Notes: generated by a model not told the origin, from the letters alone. Counted from the stretch's first letter, positions 27,562 to 37,619 are shown. The stretch is DNA of 64,000 nucleotides from an uncultured Pelagibacteraceae bacterium (GCA_902551755.1 CACDEB010000001.1:371803-435802); one strand, 5' to 3'. Numbers and translations are program-made.

Positions 27562-28823
27562 GTTTTAATTACTTTATGACCAATATCTCTTCTAAAGTAG
27601 CCGTACTTCCAATTTAATTTTTTAATCAAATTAATTGCCTCATCTCTACATTTCAAAAAATCATCTGAAGTTGAAACAAAGTTTAATACTCTTCCACCAT
27701 TAGAAACTAAACCATTCACCGTTTTTAATGTGCCAGCATGAAAAATATTTTGATTTTTAAGTAGTTTAATTTGTTCTAAATCTTTAATTTCAATATTATT
27801 CTCAAATTTTTCTGGGTAGCCTTTTGAACATAAAACAATACAAATACTTTTTGACTCAGAAAAATCTATACTTGTTTGATTTAATGTACCATCACAACAT
27901 GAAATTAAAACATCAAACAAATCTGTATTAAGAGTAGGTAAAATTGTTTGACATTCTGGGTCTCCCATTCTCACATTAAATTCTATTAAAAAGGGATCGT
28001 TATTTTTAATCATAAGTCCGACATATAAAAAACCTTTATAGACCCCACCTTGCTCATTTATTGCATTTAAAGTTGGTTCAATTATTTTTTTTTTAATTTT
28101 CAATTCTAAATCCTTATTGAGAAGTCTTGACGGAGAGTAACAACCCATACCTCCTGTATTTTTACCTTTATCACCTTCACCAACTCTTTTGTGATCTTGA
28201 GCTGAACCAAAAAATTTATAATTTTTACCGTCTGTAACTATAAAGTAACTCATCTCCTCACCTTCTAGAAATTCTTCCACTAAAATTTGTTTAGCTGATC
28301 CAAACTTCCCGTTAAAAATTTCTTCCGAAGCCTCTTTTGCATCATTTAAATTTTTACAGATATAAACCCCCTTTCCTGAAGCCAAACCATCAGCTTTAAT
28401 AACGATTGGAAAATTTACACTCTTTAAGTAATCTATTGTTTCTTTCAAACTTTCAAATATTTTGAACTTTGATGTAGGAATATTATTTTTTTGACAAATT
28501 TTTTTAGTAAAAATTTTTGAACCTTCGAGCTTAGAAGATATTTCGTCAGGACCAAACACTTTAATTGATTTTCTTTTAAAAAAATTTACTATTCCATTCA
28601 CTAAAGGTTTTTCTGGACCGACAACTAACAACTCAATTTCTTTTTTTATGCAATATTCCTCTATTTCAAAAAAATTATCAGGATCAAGATTGATATTCTT
28701 AGCAATTAAACTTGTGCCCGCATTACCTGGAAAACAAAAAATTTTGGAAACTTTTTTTGATTTATTGAGCATATAACAAATTGCATGCTCTCTACCACCA
28801 CTTCCAATAATTCCTACATTCAT
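27558..28823 (-). CDS. purD: Phosphoribosylamine-glycine ligase
   Basis: Second step of de novo purine synthesis. It is an ATP-grasp enzyme. The N-terminal IGSGGREHAICYML, then FGPDEISSKLEGSKIFTK, VIKADGLASGKGVYIC, and the late EFNVRMGDPECQTILP are all diagnostic. Length (421 aa) is normal. It is upstream of rsmD and 25 bases from the divergent DUF2093 gene. Confidence 0.97.
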   Translation of the reverse strand: MNVGIIGSGGREHAICYMLNKSKKVSKIFCFPGNAGTSLIAKNINLDPDNFFEIEEYCIKKEIELLVVGPEKPLVNGIVNFFKRKSIKVFGPDEISSKLEGSKIFTKKICQKNNIPTSKFKIFESLKETIDYLKSVNFPIVIKADGLASGKGVYICKNLNDAKEASEEIFNGKFGSAKQILVEEFLEGEEMSYFIVTDGKNYKFFGSAQDHKRVGEGDKGKNTGGMGCYSPSRLLNKDLELKIKKKIIEPTLNAINEQGGVYKGFLYVGLMIKNNDPFLIEFNVRMGDPECQTILPTLNTDLFDVLISCCDGTLNQTSIDFSESKSICIVLCSKGYPEKFENNIEIKDLEQIKLLKNQNIFHAGTLKTVNGLVSNGGRVLNFVSTSDDFLKCRDEAINLIKKLNWKYGYFRRDIGHKVIKT

Positions 28824-28848
28824 TTATAATGATCTTACAACTTAAAAA

Positions 28849-29043
28849 ATGAAAAATAAATTAGCTAAATTAAAATACTTACCGAATAAATTTGAAATAA
28901 TCGAACCAGGGGACCACGTAATTTGCGCGGTATCTAAGCAGAAAATATATCTTCAAAATCTCAATTATTGGAATGTTAAACTTCAAGAACCATATTTCTC
29001 GTACAAAGAAGCGCAATTAAAAAGAGAAACAGAAAAAAAATGA
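28849..29043 (+). CDS. DUF2093 protein
   Basis: A 64-residue protein of the alphaproteobacterial DUF2093 family. It shows the pattern KFEIIEPGDHVICAVSKQKI followed by LNYWNVKLQEPY, which matches the family consensus of a short beta-rich domain. Function is unknown. It is a single-gene unit wedged between purD (divergent) and lpxL (convergent), with 4 bases between its stop and the lpxL end. Confidence 0.82.
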   Translation: MKNKLAKLKYLPNKFEIIEPGDHVICAVSKQKIYLQNLNYWNVKLQEPYFSYKEAQLKRETEKK

Positions 29044-29047
29044 AAAA

Positions 29048-29905
29048 TCATTTCCATCTATTATGTGACCATATCCATTGAGAAGGATTTTTTCTAATTT
29101 TTTTCTCCAACCATTGATTTAGTTTAATACTGATCAAAGTTTCATCTGCATTTTCCTCAATAAATATTTGCTCATCGAAAGTAATTTTAAAATGAATTTT
29201 GTTATGTCTTTCAATATGTACTGGTTGAATTTTACATCCGAATTTTTTTACAAATTGTGCTGGGATAGTTGTTGTAAGTGCTGGATGATTAAAAAAATTT
29301 ATTTTTTCTCCCTCACTTACTCGCTGATCAATCATAATTGCAATACTTGTACCTTGTTTAAAAAATTTCAAAGACTCTCTAACTCCGTTTATCCCTTTTT
29401 TAATTTGATTTTTACAAATGTATTTTTTACGAATAGGTTCCATTATTGAATTGACCATTTTATTATTTAAGGGTCTATAGATCGCAGACAAATTTACTCC
29501 TGCTTTTTCGATAATCATAGCCATTAACTCAAAATTATTGAAGTGACCTGAAATAAAAATGACTGGTTGACCCTTTTTAATTTCTTCTAATTTTTCTATA
29601 TTTTCAATTTTAATATATTTATCTAAATCACCTTTTCTGAATTTAGAAATATATGGATATTCAGACAATATTCTTCCATAATTACCCCACATCTCAGATG
29701 TAATTTTTTTTATTTTTTCAGAACTCAAGGAATTATCAAATTTAATTAAATTATTTTTAATTATTTTTTTTGATCTAAAAAACTGACCAAATGTCTTTCC
29801 AAGTAGATACCCAACTTCGGATGAAATTTTGTATCCCAATAATTTAAATAGCCCAAAAAGAATAACAATCGAAATATACTCAAATAAATATCTTATAATC
29901 TTCAT
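29048..29905 (-). CDS. lpxL: Lipid A acyltransferase (LpxL/HtrB family)
   Basis: Adds a secondary acyl chain to the Kdo-lipid A precursor. One N-terminal membrane helix is followed by the acyltransferase motif FISGHFNNFELM (His-X4-Glu, about residues 118-129), then AIYRPLNN and the late IMIDQRVSEG. Length (285 aa) is standard. It is the last gene of the ubiA-msbA-waaA-lpxK-lpxL run and overlaps lpxK by 4 bases. Confidence 0.9.
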   Translation of the reverse strand: MKIIRYLFEYISIVILFGLFKLLGYKISSEVGYLLGKTFGQFFRSKKIIKNNLIKFDNSLSSEKIKKITSEMWGNYGRILSEYPYISKFRKGDLDKYIKIENIEKLEEIKKGQPVIFISGHFNNFELMAMIIEKAGVNLSAIYRPLNNKMVNSIMEPIRKKYICKNQIKKGINGVRESLKFFKQGTSIAIMIDQRVSEGEKINFFNHPALTTTIPAQFVKKFGCKIQPVHIERHNKIHFKITFDEQIFIEENADETLISIKLNQWLEKKIRKNPSQWIWSHNRWK

Positions 29906-30837
29906 AACTTACCACTTAAATATTTAAAGAATTCTTTTTCATATTCGATTGATAATTCAACTTTTAAAAAATTTATATTTTTTATATAAGATTTTTTAAT
30001 TCTAAAATAATCTTTCTCTGTTGTTAACAATTCACAGCCTTTTTGTTTTGCTAGTTGCTTTAATTTTTGTAAATCTGAGTCTTTATAATTATAATGGTCA
30101 GGAAATACTTCATGCTTTATAAATTTTATTTTCATATCTTTAAGTGTGTCAGTGAAAGTGTGTGGATTGCCTATACCACTAAATGCTATAAATTTTTTTT
30201 TCTTAAGTTTAAAATAATTTTTTGGAACATATTTTCCTGAAAAAACTTTGATATTTGGATTTATATTTTTAATTTTATTTATAAAATTTTTAGTTCCTTT
30301 ATTGATATTTCCATTAATTAAAGCGACATCATAATTTTTTATGCTATTTAGTCTTTCTCGCAATGGACCAGCTGGAATTACAAATCCATTTCCGTCTAAT
30401 TTTAGTGAATTAAAACATACTATTTTTATATCGTAATTTATTGTTTTTTCTTGCAACCCGTCATCAAAAATTACTATCTTTGCTTTTTCTTGTTCAGCTT
30501 TAAACAAAGAAAGTTCTCTAGTTTTTTCAAAAAAAACTTTGTGATTTAACTCTAAAAGCCTTTTTTCGTCTTGATGAGAAGTATAATTCTTTTTAATTAT
30601 GAAAGTTTTAAATTTCTTTTTAAAATGATTTGCCAAATTATTTACGAGAGGTGTTTTACCAGTTCCACCGATATAAATATTTCCAACACAAATTGTTCTA
30701 AAATTATAATAATTCTTTTTAATTTTACTATTTTCATAATAGTTTTTTATAATGATAATTAATGATAACGGCAGTAGCAATAATGATATTAGATTGAAGT
30801 TTTTTTTATCCCAAAATTTTGGCTTATAAAATTTCAT
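29902..30837 (-). CDS. lpxK: Tetraacyldisaccharide 4'-kinase
   Basis: Phosphorylates lipid A disaccharide at the 4' position. The membrane-associated N-terminus is followed by the Walker A NIYIGGTGKTPLVNNL (about residues 52-67). The Walker B-like IVIFDDGLQEKTI and PAGPLRERLNS are also present. Length (311 aa) is normal. Overlaps of 4 bases with waaA and lpxL indicate translational coupling. Confidence 0.95.
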   Translation of the reverse strand: MKFYKPKFWDKKNFNLISLLLLPLSLIIIIKNYYENSKIKKNYYNFRTICVGNIYIGGTGKTPLVNNLANHFKKKFKTFIIKKNYTSHQDEKRLLELNHKVFFEKTRELSLFKAEQEKAKIVIFDDGLQEKTINYDIKIVCFNSLKLDGNGFVIPAGPLRERLNSIKNYDVALINGNINKGTKNFINKIKNINPNIKVFSGKYVPKNYFKLKKKKFIAFSGIGNPHTFTDTLKDMKIKFIKHEVFPDHYNYKDSDLQKLKQLAKQKGCELLTTEKDYFRIKKSYIKNINFLKVELSIEYEKEFFKYLSGKL

Positions 30838-32072
30838 AAAACAATCCTTTTTAGTTCACTTAAATTTTTTTTTAAAATCAAATTTCCAATTTTATTGAGC
30901 TTTTTAATCTTGTTAGAATTATTTCTTTTTTTGAATAAGGCAAAAGCCTTCCTTTCCAAGTCCTTGCTTCCTGACACTTTAAGAGAAAGCTTTTCTTTTT
31001 CTAACATTTTATAAACATCCTTAAAATTATAAGTGTAATTTCCGTGCATTATATTGCAACCGAATCTCAAAGCCTCTAATGGATTCTGTCCACCTTTTGA
31101 AACCAAAGATCCACCTAAAAAAACAACATTACTTATTTTATAAAATGACTTACTTTCACCATAACTATCGACTATATAAATATCACAATCTTTTAAGTCT
31201 CTTTTATTTTCACTGTATTTCATAAATTTCAATTTTTTTTTATCCAACATTCGTGTAATTTCATCTGTTCTCTCTATATGTCTTGGAATAATGATCGTTA
31301 TTAAATTTGAAATTTTTTTTTTATACTTAATATGTAAATTTGCAAAAATTTCTTCCTCATTATAGTGAGTGCTCGCTGAACATAAAATTATTTTATTTTT
31401 AAAATATTGATTTTTCACTTTTATCTTCTCATCATTTTTAGAGCCGATAAACTTAAGATTTCCTAAAAATTTAAGTTTTTTAACACCAAGTTTTTTGAAG
31501 TATTGAAAAGTCTCTTTATTTTGAGGGAATATGTAATCAAATTTCTCTAATATACCTTTCCCAAAGCCTCTAAGATACGACCATCTTCTAAATGATTTCT
31601 CGCTCATTCTGGCATTAATTAGAACAACTTTAATTCCTCTTTCTTTTAATTCTGAGATCATTATGGGCCAAATTTCAGACTCTACAAAAAAAACATATGA
31701 CGGTTTCCAGTAATTTAAGAAATTTTTGATTATGTAATTATTATCTAAAGGATAAAATTGGTGTAAGGTTTTTTTAAACCTAAATTTCTCAAAAATTTTT
31801 GAAGAGCTTAGTGTTGAAGTTGTAATAAGAATTTGTTTGATACTTTTCATTTTTTCAAACTCTTGAATTAAAGGCACGATACTTAAAAATTCGCCTACAC
31901 TTGAACAATGGAACCAAACAAGTTTACCCTTGCTTCTTTTTTTTTTGTTTATTGAGAACTTTTCAAAGAATCTTTTAGGATTTTCTTTTCCTTTTAATAT
32001 TCTGTAAAAGATAATAATAGGTGATAAAATAATAACTATGTGTACTAAAAAACTATAGATTATCCTCATCAA
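30834..32072 (-). CDS. waaA: 3-deoxy-D-manno-octulosonic acid (Kdo) transferase
   Basis: Transfers Kdo to lipid IVA. An N-terminal membrane anchor is followed by WFHCSSVGEFLSIVPLI (GT30 acceptor region), SEIWPIMI, and the donor site GGSLVSKGGQNPLEALRFG. Length (412 aa) fits WaaA. It sits between msbA and lpxK, overlapping each by 4 bases. Whether it adds one or two Kdo units cannot be read from the sequence. Confidence 0.95.
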   Translation of the reverse strand: MMRIIYSFLVHIVIILSPIIIFYRILKGKENPKRFFEKFSINKKKRSKGKLVWFHCSSVGEFLSIVPLIQEFEKMKSIKQILITTSTLSSSKIFEKFRFKKTLHQFYPLDNNYIIKNFLNYWKPSYVFFVESEIWPIMISELKERGIKVVLINARMSEKSFRRWSYLRGFGKGILEKFDYIFPQNKETFQYFKKLGVKKLKFLGNLKFIGSKNDEKIKVKNQYFKNKIILCSASTHYNEEEIFANLHIKYKKKISNLITIIIPRHIERTDEITRMLDKKKLKFMKYSENKRDLKDCDIYIVDSYGESKSFYKISNVVFLGGSLVSKGGQNPLEALRFGCNIMHGNYTYNFKDVYKMLEKEKLSLKVSGSKDLERKAFALFKKRNNSNKIKKLNKIGNLILKKNLSELKRIVL

Positions 32073-33808
32073 TTTTTTTGAATTTGTTTTTCGTAAAAAT
32101 TTTTGTAAATTTTGGAATTTTTAATTAATTCATCATGTTTACCATCTCCTATAACCTTCCCGTTATCAATAACGTAAATTTTATCTGAATTTAAAATAGT
32201 TGATAATCTATGTGCAATAACCAAAGTAGTTCTTCCTCTAGTTAAAAAATTAATAGCATCCTGTATTTTTTGCTCTGTTTCAGCATCTAAAGAGGATGTT
32301 GCTTCATCTAAAAGAATAATTTTGCTCTTTTTTAAAATTGCTCGAGCTATTGAAATTCTCTGTTTTTCACCTCCAGATAACCTTACCCCATTTTCACCAA
32401 TTAAAGTGTTATATTTTTTAGGAAGTGTGTCAATGAACTCTGATGAGTGAGATAACTTTGCTGCCTCTCGAACTTGCTCATCTGTTGCATCTAAGTTTGC
32501 ATATTTTATATTATTTAACACCGTATCATCAAACAAGGTAGTTTCCTGGCTTACTAGAGAAATATTATTTCTTAGTGAAGATAATCTTTTTGAATAAATA
32601 GACTGATCGTCAATTTTTATGTCACCAGATTGGGGGTCATAAAATCGAGGAATTAAATTAAGTATTGTAGATTTACCTGCGCCACTGTGACCAACAAGAG
32701 ATGTCATTTTTCCACCAGCAATTAATAAATTTATATCATTTAGAACCACTCTTTCCTCTTTATCGTAAGTAAAATTTACATTTTTAAATTCAATGTTTCC
32801 ACTATTCAAATTAATTTTCTCCAAACTATCATCTTCAGAAATTTTTTCTTTTAAATCAAGGATTGGCAGTATTCTTTTTGCACCAGCTAATCCTTGATTG
32901 ATAGTTATATTGAGCGTAGCAAGTGATCTAACTGGTTGATACGCTAGCATCATTGCAGCTAAAAATGAAAAAAAGTTTCCAATACCTAATTCATCATTAA
33001 TTATGAGATTACCTGAATAAAAAATAAGTATTGCAATCATAATTCCCGTTAAAGCTTCCATTATTGGAGAGGATCTTGCGTAAATTATATTTAGTTTCTT
33101 TGCTCTGCTCATAAGCTCCTTTAAAACATTATCAGCCCGAGCTATCTCATATGATTCTTTTTGAAAAATTTTAATCAGTTTATGATTTTTAAAAATTTCT
33201 AGTAAATAGGTATTAACCAAACCAGCTTTGTCCATTGCTTGTGTAGTGATTTTTGTAATTCGCCTACCTAAAAAATTTGCAAAAAAACTTGCTAGTGGAA
33301 TCATTATTATTGCAACAAGAGACAGTTTCCAGTTCTGGTAAAACATAACAGACAATAAACCAATTAGGGTTAAACTATCTTTAAACAAATTTAATATAGC
33401 CACACTTACCAGTCCCGTCATAAAATTTACATCATTCATAATATTTGTTATTATTTTTCCTGAATGTTTTTTTTCTATAAAATTTGTATCGGCCTTTATA
33501 AGCGACTTCATCATATCAATCTGTAAGGTTTTTCTTACTTCTTCTGAAATTTTTATCATGATAACTTTTGCTCCATAAAGTGACGCTCCCTTTGAAGCAA
33601 AAGCCACTACTATCAAGAAAGGAATTAAATAAATTAAAGTTTCATCTTTATTTAAAAAGATTTTTTCAATTGCTGGGTCTAACAGGTAAGCAATAGAAGA
33701 GGTACTTCCAGCGAGTACTAATGACAGAATGAAAGCAATAATTATTTTGAATAAATATTTTCTTGTATAGTCTTTATACAATCTTTTTAGTATATCACTA
33801 TTTTTCAT
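32069..33808 (-). CDS. msbA: Lipid A/LPS ABC exporter MsbA
   Basis: Flips the lipid A core across the inner membrane. It is a fused half-transporter: six helices in residues 1-310, then the nucleotide-binding domain. That domain has Walker A GHSGAGKST (about residue 370), the signature RLSGGEKQRIS, Walker B IILLDEATSSLD and the H-loop VIAHRLS. Length (579 aa) is standard. The genomic setting with waaA, lpxK and lpxL makes MsbA far more likely than a multidrug pump. Confidence 0.93.
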   Translation of the reverse strand: MKNSDILKRLYKDYTRKYLFKIIIAFILSLVLAGSTSSIAYLLDPAIEKIFLNKDETLIYLIPFLIVVAFASKGASLYGAKVIMIKISEEVRKTLQIDMMKSLIKADTNFIEKKHSGKIITNIMNDVNFMTGLVSVAILNLFKDSLTLIGLLSVMFYQNWKLSLVAIIMIPLASFFANFLGRRITKITTQAMDKAGLVNTYLLEIFKNHKLIKIFQKESYEIARADNVLKELMSRAKKLNIIYARSSPIMEALTGIMIAILIFYSGNLIINDELGIGNFFSFLAAMMLAYQPVRSLATLNITINQGLAGAKRILPILDLKEKISEDDSLEKINLNSGNIEFKNVNFTYDKEERVVLNDINLLIAGGKMTSLVGHSGAGKSTILNLIPRFYDPQSGDIKIDDQSIYSKRLSSLRNNISLVSQETTLFDDTVLNNIKYANLDATDEQVREAAKLSHSSEFIDTLPKKYNTLIGENGVRLSGGEKQRISIARAILKKSKIILLDEATSSLDAETEQKIQDAINFLTRGRTTLVIAHRLSTILNSDKIYVIDNGKVIGDGKHDELIKNSKIYKNFYEKQIQKN

Positions 33809-34674
33809 TAAAGATATCCGCCTATCAAAATATTTAAAAAAACTAAAAATCCTAAAAAATTATTACTTTTAAATTTTTTTAAACATTTTTCTGGTTTTGA
33901 AATATTCAAAGGCTTAATTTGGAACATCATCAATTGTAAAAAAACAATTATGGAAAAGATAAAATAAAATACACTATAAGACATTATTACTCCTGTTAGA
34001 AAAAGAGACATATAAAAAATTAAATAACATAAAAATAAAAATAATTTTGGATTTTTTTTAAATATAATTGATGTTGATTTTACTCCTATAATTTCATCAT
34101 CTTTAATATCTTGAAATCCATATATTGTGTCGTAACCTAGTGTCCAAAATATGGCTCCAAAATATAATATTAGAGGATAAATACTAAACTCATTTGTTAA
34201 TGAAACCCAGGCCATTACCAAACCATAATTAAATGTAACGCCTAAAAAAAGTTGAGGCCAATAAGTAAATCTTTTCATCATGGGGTATGAAAATGCAAAA
34301 GGCATTGAGGCTAAGCCTAAAATAATTGTATTTAAATTAAACTGAATTAAAATTAAAAATGCAATAGAGCATAACAAAAAAACATAGATAAGACTTTTTT
34401 TCACAGAAATTTTTCCAGATGCAATAGGTCTATTTTTTGTTCTTTCAACCATTACATCAATGTTTCTATCCAAAATATCATTAACAATACATCCTGCGGA
34501 CCTCATCAAGACTGCTCCAAAAAAAAACAAAAAACAATACTTTAAAAAAATCAAGTGATCATTTGAAAATTGAAGAGCAAGTGTTAGACCCCAAAGACAT
34601 GGCCAAAACAATAGCATAAAACCAATAGGCTTTTTAAGTCTTGTTAATTCTAAAAATAATTCAAAATTTTTCAT
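33808..34674 (-). CDS. ubiA: 4-hydroxybenzoate polyprenyltransferase
   Basis: Membrane enzyme that prenylates 4-hydroxybenzoate in ubiquinone synthesis. The first Asp-rich motif is NDILDRNIDVMVERTKNRP (about residues 62-80), and the second is YGFQDIKDDEIIGVKST. About eight helices are present. Start 34674 (MKNFELFLELTRLKKPIG) matches family N-termini; an in-frame ATG at 34716 would add 14 unlikely residues. Its stop overlaps the msbA start by one base, so it heads the lipid A run. Confidence 0.94.
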   Translation of the reverse strand: MKNFELFLELTRLKKPIGFMLLFWPCLWGLTLALQFSNDHLIFLKYCFLFFFGAVLMRSAGCIVNDILDRNIDVMVERTKNRPIASGKISVKKSLIYVFLLCSIAFLILIQFNLNTIILGLASMPFAFSYPMMKRFTYWPQLFLGVTFNYGLVMAWVSLTNEFSIYPLILYFGAIFWTLGYDTIYGFQDIKDDEIIGVKSTSIIFKKNPKLFLFLCYLIFYMSLFLTGVIMSYSVFYFIFSIIVFLQLMMFQIKPLNISKPEKCLKKFKSNNFLGFLVFLNILIGGYL

Positions 34675-34727
34675 GATAATTTTCTTGTAAATAACAAAGC
34701 ATCGTTTCATAATCAAATTGATTCGTT

Positions 34728-35135
34728 ATGGATATTGATTACACAGTCACAGCTCTGATGTTTCCTGCAATTCCATTAATAATGGGTGTTTACAGCAACA
34801 GGTTTCATACCTTAAGTAATTTAATAAGAAAAATTCACGACGAACATGTATTTGAAAAACACACCCCACCTGAGTGGAAGAATCAATTAATTAATTTAAA
34901 TGATAGGATAGGAGTTTTAAAACTTACAATCATGTTTTCAGCATTTGGATTCTTATTTAATATGTTAACAGTGTTTGCGCTATATTTAGATAAAATACTA
35001 GTTGCAAGAATTATATTTGGATCTTGTTGCCTCTCTATGATGGTGTCTATAGTTTTTTTTATAAGAGAAATTCAAATTTCAACAAAAGCTCTAAAATTGC
35101 ACATTTCAGATATGGATGTACAGTTTAAGGAGTAA
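34728..35135 (+). CDS. DUF2721 membrane protein
   Basis: A 135-residue protein with an N-terminal hydrophobic segment (TALMFPAIPLIMGVYSNRF) and a pair of C-terminal helices at about residues 63-115. The ending FIREIQISTKALKLHISD is the DUF2721 signature. Function is unknown. It is a single-gene unit divergent from ubiA; its 3' end overlaps the convergent quinone reductase gene by 11 bases. Confidence 0.8.
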   Translation: MDIDYTVTALMFPAIPLIMGVYSNRFHTLSNLIRKIHDEHVFEKHTPPEWKNQLINLNDRIGVLKLTIMFSAFGFLFNMLTVFALYLDKILVARIIFGSCCLSMMVSIVFFIREIQISTKALKLHISDMDVQFKE

Positions 35136-36096
35136 TAATAGCAGGTCCTAAAATTTTTCTTCCCTCTAAATCCTGATGTGCAATTGATGCATCTTTCAAA
35201 AAGTATTTCTTATATATTTCAACTTTTACTGCCCCTGATTTAACCATTTCAAAAAGTTTATTTGACGCTTCATCTAATTCTTCTCTTGTAGATGTGTAGT
35301 GAGCGATGCTTGGTCTTGTAAGATATAATCCTTTTGGTGCAATAAGTTTTCCAACATCAACAGGATCTAATTTTCCAGATGCGTTTCCAAATGAAACCAT
35401 TGTTCCTCGCATTTTTAAACATCCTAATGAATTTTCTAAAGTATTTTTTCCAACCCCATCATATACCACTGGTAAACCCTCATTATTGGTTAATTCTAAA
35501 ACCTTATCTTTAAAATTTTCTTTATTATAATTTATTACTTCATCACATCCGTATTTTTTTGCTAACTTAATTTTTTCGTCTGATCCAACTGTTCCTATTA
35601 CTTTGCAACCTAAACTTTTAGCCCATTGACAAAAAATTTGACCAACCCCACCAGCTGCAGCGTGGAATAAAACTGTTTGACCTTTTTTAACTGGATATGT
35701 TTTGTGTAAAAGATAGAAAGTTGTTAAACCTTTGGTCATTAAACAAGCCACAATCTCAAGGTCTATTCCATCTGGCACTTTAACTAAATTTTTTGTTGGA
35801 TAAATTCTATGTGTTGAATATGAACCAAGAGGTGCAGCTGCGTAAGCCACTTTATCACCTTCTTTAAAATTTTTAACACCTGGCCCAACTTTTTCTATAA
35901 TCCCCGCACCCTCAAGTCCGATTCCTGATGGAAGAGGAACAGGATATAGTCCCGATCTATGATATGTATCTATAAAGTTTAAACCTATGGCTGAATGCTT
36001 TATTAATACTTCACTCTCTTTAGGATCTGAGATAGAAAGCTTTTCATATTTTAAAACCTCAGGACCACCAGTTTTTGAAAAATTTACAGAATACAT
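35125..36096 (-). CDS. qor: NADPH:quinone reductase-like MDR protein
   Basis: A zinc-independent medium-chain dehydrogenase/reductase (323 aa). The segment GIGLEGAGIIEKVGPGVK, the nucleotide-binding FHAAAGGVGQIFCQWAKSLG and YNKENFKDKV fit quinone oxidoreductase. No zinc-ligand cysteines are visible. Its start directly abuts the pirin gene end (36096/36097), forming an operon with the pirin and dehalogenase-like genes. Physiological substrate unknown. Confidence 0.9.
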   Translation of the reverse strand: MYSVNFSKTGGPEVLKYEKLSISDPKESEVLIKHSAIGLNFIDTYHRSGLYPVPLPSGIGLEGAGIIEKVGPGVKNFKEGDKVAYAAAPLGSYSTHRIYPTKNLVKVPDGIDLEIVACLMTKGLTTFYLLHKTYPVKKGQTVLFHAAAGGVGQIFCQWAKSLGCKVIGTVGSDEKIKLAKKYGCDEVINYNKENFKDKVLELTNNEGLPVVYDGVGKNTLENSLGCLKMRGTMVSFGNASGKLDPVDVGKLIAPKGLYLTRPSIAHYTSTREELDEASNKLFEMVKSGAVKVEIYKKYFLKDASIAHQDLEGRKILGPAIITP

Positions 36097-36939
36097 TTAA
36101 TATTTTGCGAAAGTACCATTTTGATAATCGTTTATTGCTTCAATAATTTCAGCTTTAGTATTCATAACAAATGGACCCCCTCTAGCTATTGGTTCGCCAA
36201 TTGGTTTACCTGCGATAAATAAAAATTCGCTATCTTTTTCAGCTTTGACTTGAAGGTTCTTGCCTTGTTTTAACAATATCAAATTTGAGTCATTTGTTTT
36301 TTCATGATTTGTTGCGCCAACTTTAATTTGACCCTTTAACAAATAAATAAATGAATTGTGTCCTTCTGGAACCTCGCAAGAGAATTCCTTCCCATTTTTT
36401 AATACAATGTGGAAATAGATTGGTTCAACATTATGGTTTTTTTCGGGACCTTCAACATCTTTGTACTTTCCAGCAATAACTTTAACTACTTTTTCATCAT
36501 CACTATAAGTTCCAAGCTCCTTGTTTTTAATATAAATATATTCGGGTTTATTTTTTTTTAATTTTGCGGGCATGTTAATCCACAATTGAAACCCAAGTAA
36601 TTGACCATCAGACATGGCAGGCATTTCAGAATGTATTATTCCTCTTCCAGTTTTCATCCATTGTACATCTCCAGATGACATTATTCCTTTAGCACCAGTG
36701 CTATCCTCATGCTCAAATTTTCCTTTAAGCATATAAGTGACTGTTTCAATACCTCTGTGAGGATGAGGCGGAAAACCTGCAACATAATCATCTTTATTTT
36801 CTGAACCAAATTCATCCAACATTAAAAAAGGATCAATATAATCTGCCTCTGGTGTTCCTATACTTCTTTTTAGTTTTACACCCGCACCATCTGATGTTTC
36901 AATAGATTTAACAATTTTTTTGATTTCAATATTTGACAT
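36097..36939 (-). CDS. Pirin family protein
   Basis: A 280-residue bicupin. The N-terminal cupin has the metal-ligand motif FPPHPHRGIETVTYML (about residues 56-71), then GDVQWMKTGRGIIHSEMP. The C-terminal domain has the pirin marker GEPIARGGPFVMNTKAEI. Bacterial pirins may be quercetinases or redox-sensing regulators; the role here is unknown. It lies between a quinone reductase and a HAD hydrolase gene on the same strand, 20 bases from the latter. Confidence 0.92.
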   Translation of the reverse strand: MSNIEIKKIVKSIETSDGAGVKLKRSIGTPEADYIDPFLMLDEFGSENKDDYVAGFPPHPHRGIETVTYMLKGKFEHEDSTGAKGIMSSGDVQWMKTGRGIIHSEMPAMSDGQLLGFQLWINMPAKLKKNKPEYIYIKNKELGTYSDDEKVVKVIAGKYKDVEGPEKNHNVEPIYFHIVLKNGKEFSCEVPEGHNSFIYLLKGQIKVGATNHEKTNDSNLILLKQGKNLQVKAEKDSEFLFIAGKPIGEPIARGGPFVMNTKAEIIEAINDYQNGTFAKY

Positions 36940-36959
36940 GGCTTTAGTTTAATTATGTT

Positions 36960-37619
36960 TCAAACTATTTCAAGTAGTCCTTTTAAATTTTTAATTTCTT
37001 TTTTTGGTTTATAATCAAGATTATCAAAATGAGAGTTGTTACGATTTACCCAGACAGCGTTGTAACCAAAATTACCACCACCTGATACATCCCAAGTATT
37101 TGCACTCAAAAAAACAACTTCTTTGGGTTGAATTTTATATTTATTAACCGGAAGATCGTATACCCTTGAGTCAGGCTTGTAAATTTTCACTTCCTCAATT
37201 GAAAAAAGATCATCAAAAGTAGTGTCTAATTTATTGGTATTTACTAATTCATTAATCAAATCCGGAGTGCCATTTGAAAGTATCGCGAGCTTAAGATTTT
37301 TCTCTTTTAAGTCTGTTAAAACCTCTTTTACCTCTGGGTAGGGGGATAAAACTTTATAAAGGTTAAGTAATTCATTTTTCATGCTTGTATCTATGTTAAA
37401 AACATTAATAGATTTATCCAAACTATCTTCAGTTATTTGCCAAAAGTCTTTATGTCTTTTCATTAAACTTCTCAACCAAGTATATTCAAGTTGTGTAGTT
37501 CGCCAAAAATTTGCAAAGGCTTCCCATCTATCTCCTATTTTATGTTTACATTTCTCTGCCGCTGAATTTACGTCAAATAATGTTCCATAAGCATCAAATA
37601 CTATTGCTTTAAAATCCAT
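36960..37619 (-). CDS. Haloacid dehalogenase type II-like HAD hydrolase
   Basis: A 219-residue HAD protein with the L-2-haloacid dehalogenase arrangement: nucleophile Asp9 in VFDAYGTLFDV, Arg in TTQLEYTWLRSLM, LAILSNGTPDLI, and the end motif SANTWDVSGGGNFGYNAVWV, which matches dehalogenases more closely than phosphatases. It could remove halogen from 2-haloacids, but many marine homologues have other substrates. It is the first gene of the HAD-pirin-qor operon. Confidence 0.87.
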   Translation of the reverse strand: MDFKAIVFDAYGTLFDVNSAAEKCKHKIGDRWEAFANFWRTTQLEYTWLRSLMKRHKDFWQITEDSLDKSINVFNIDTSMKNELLNLYKVLSPYPEVKEVLTDLKEKNLKLAILSNGTPDLINELVNTNKLDTTFDDLFSIEEVKIYKPDSRVYDLPVNKYKIQPKEVVFLSANTWDVSGGGNFGYNAVWVNRNNSHFDNLDYKPKKEIKNLKGLLEIV

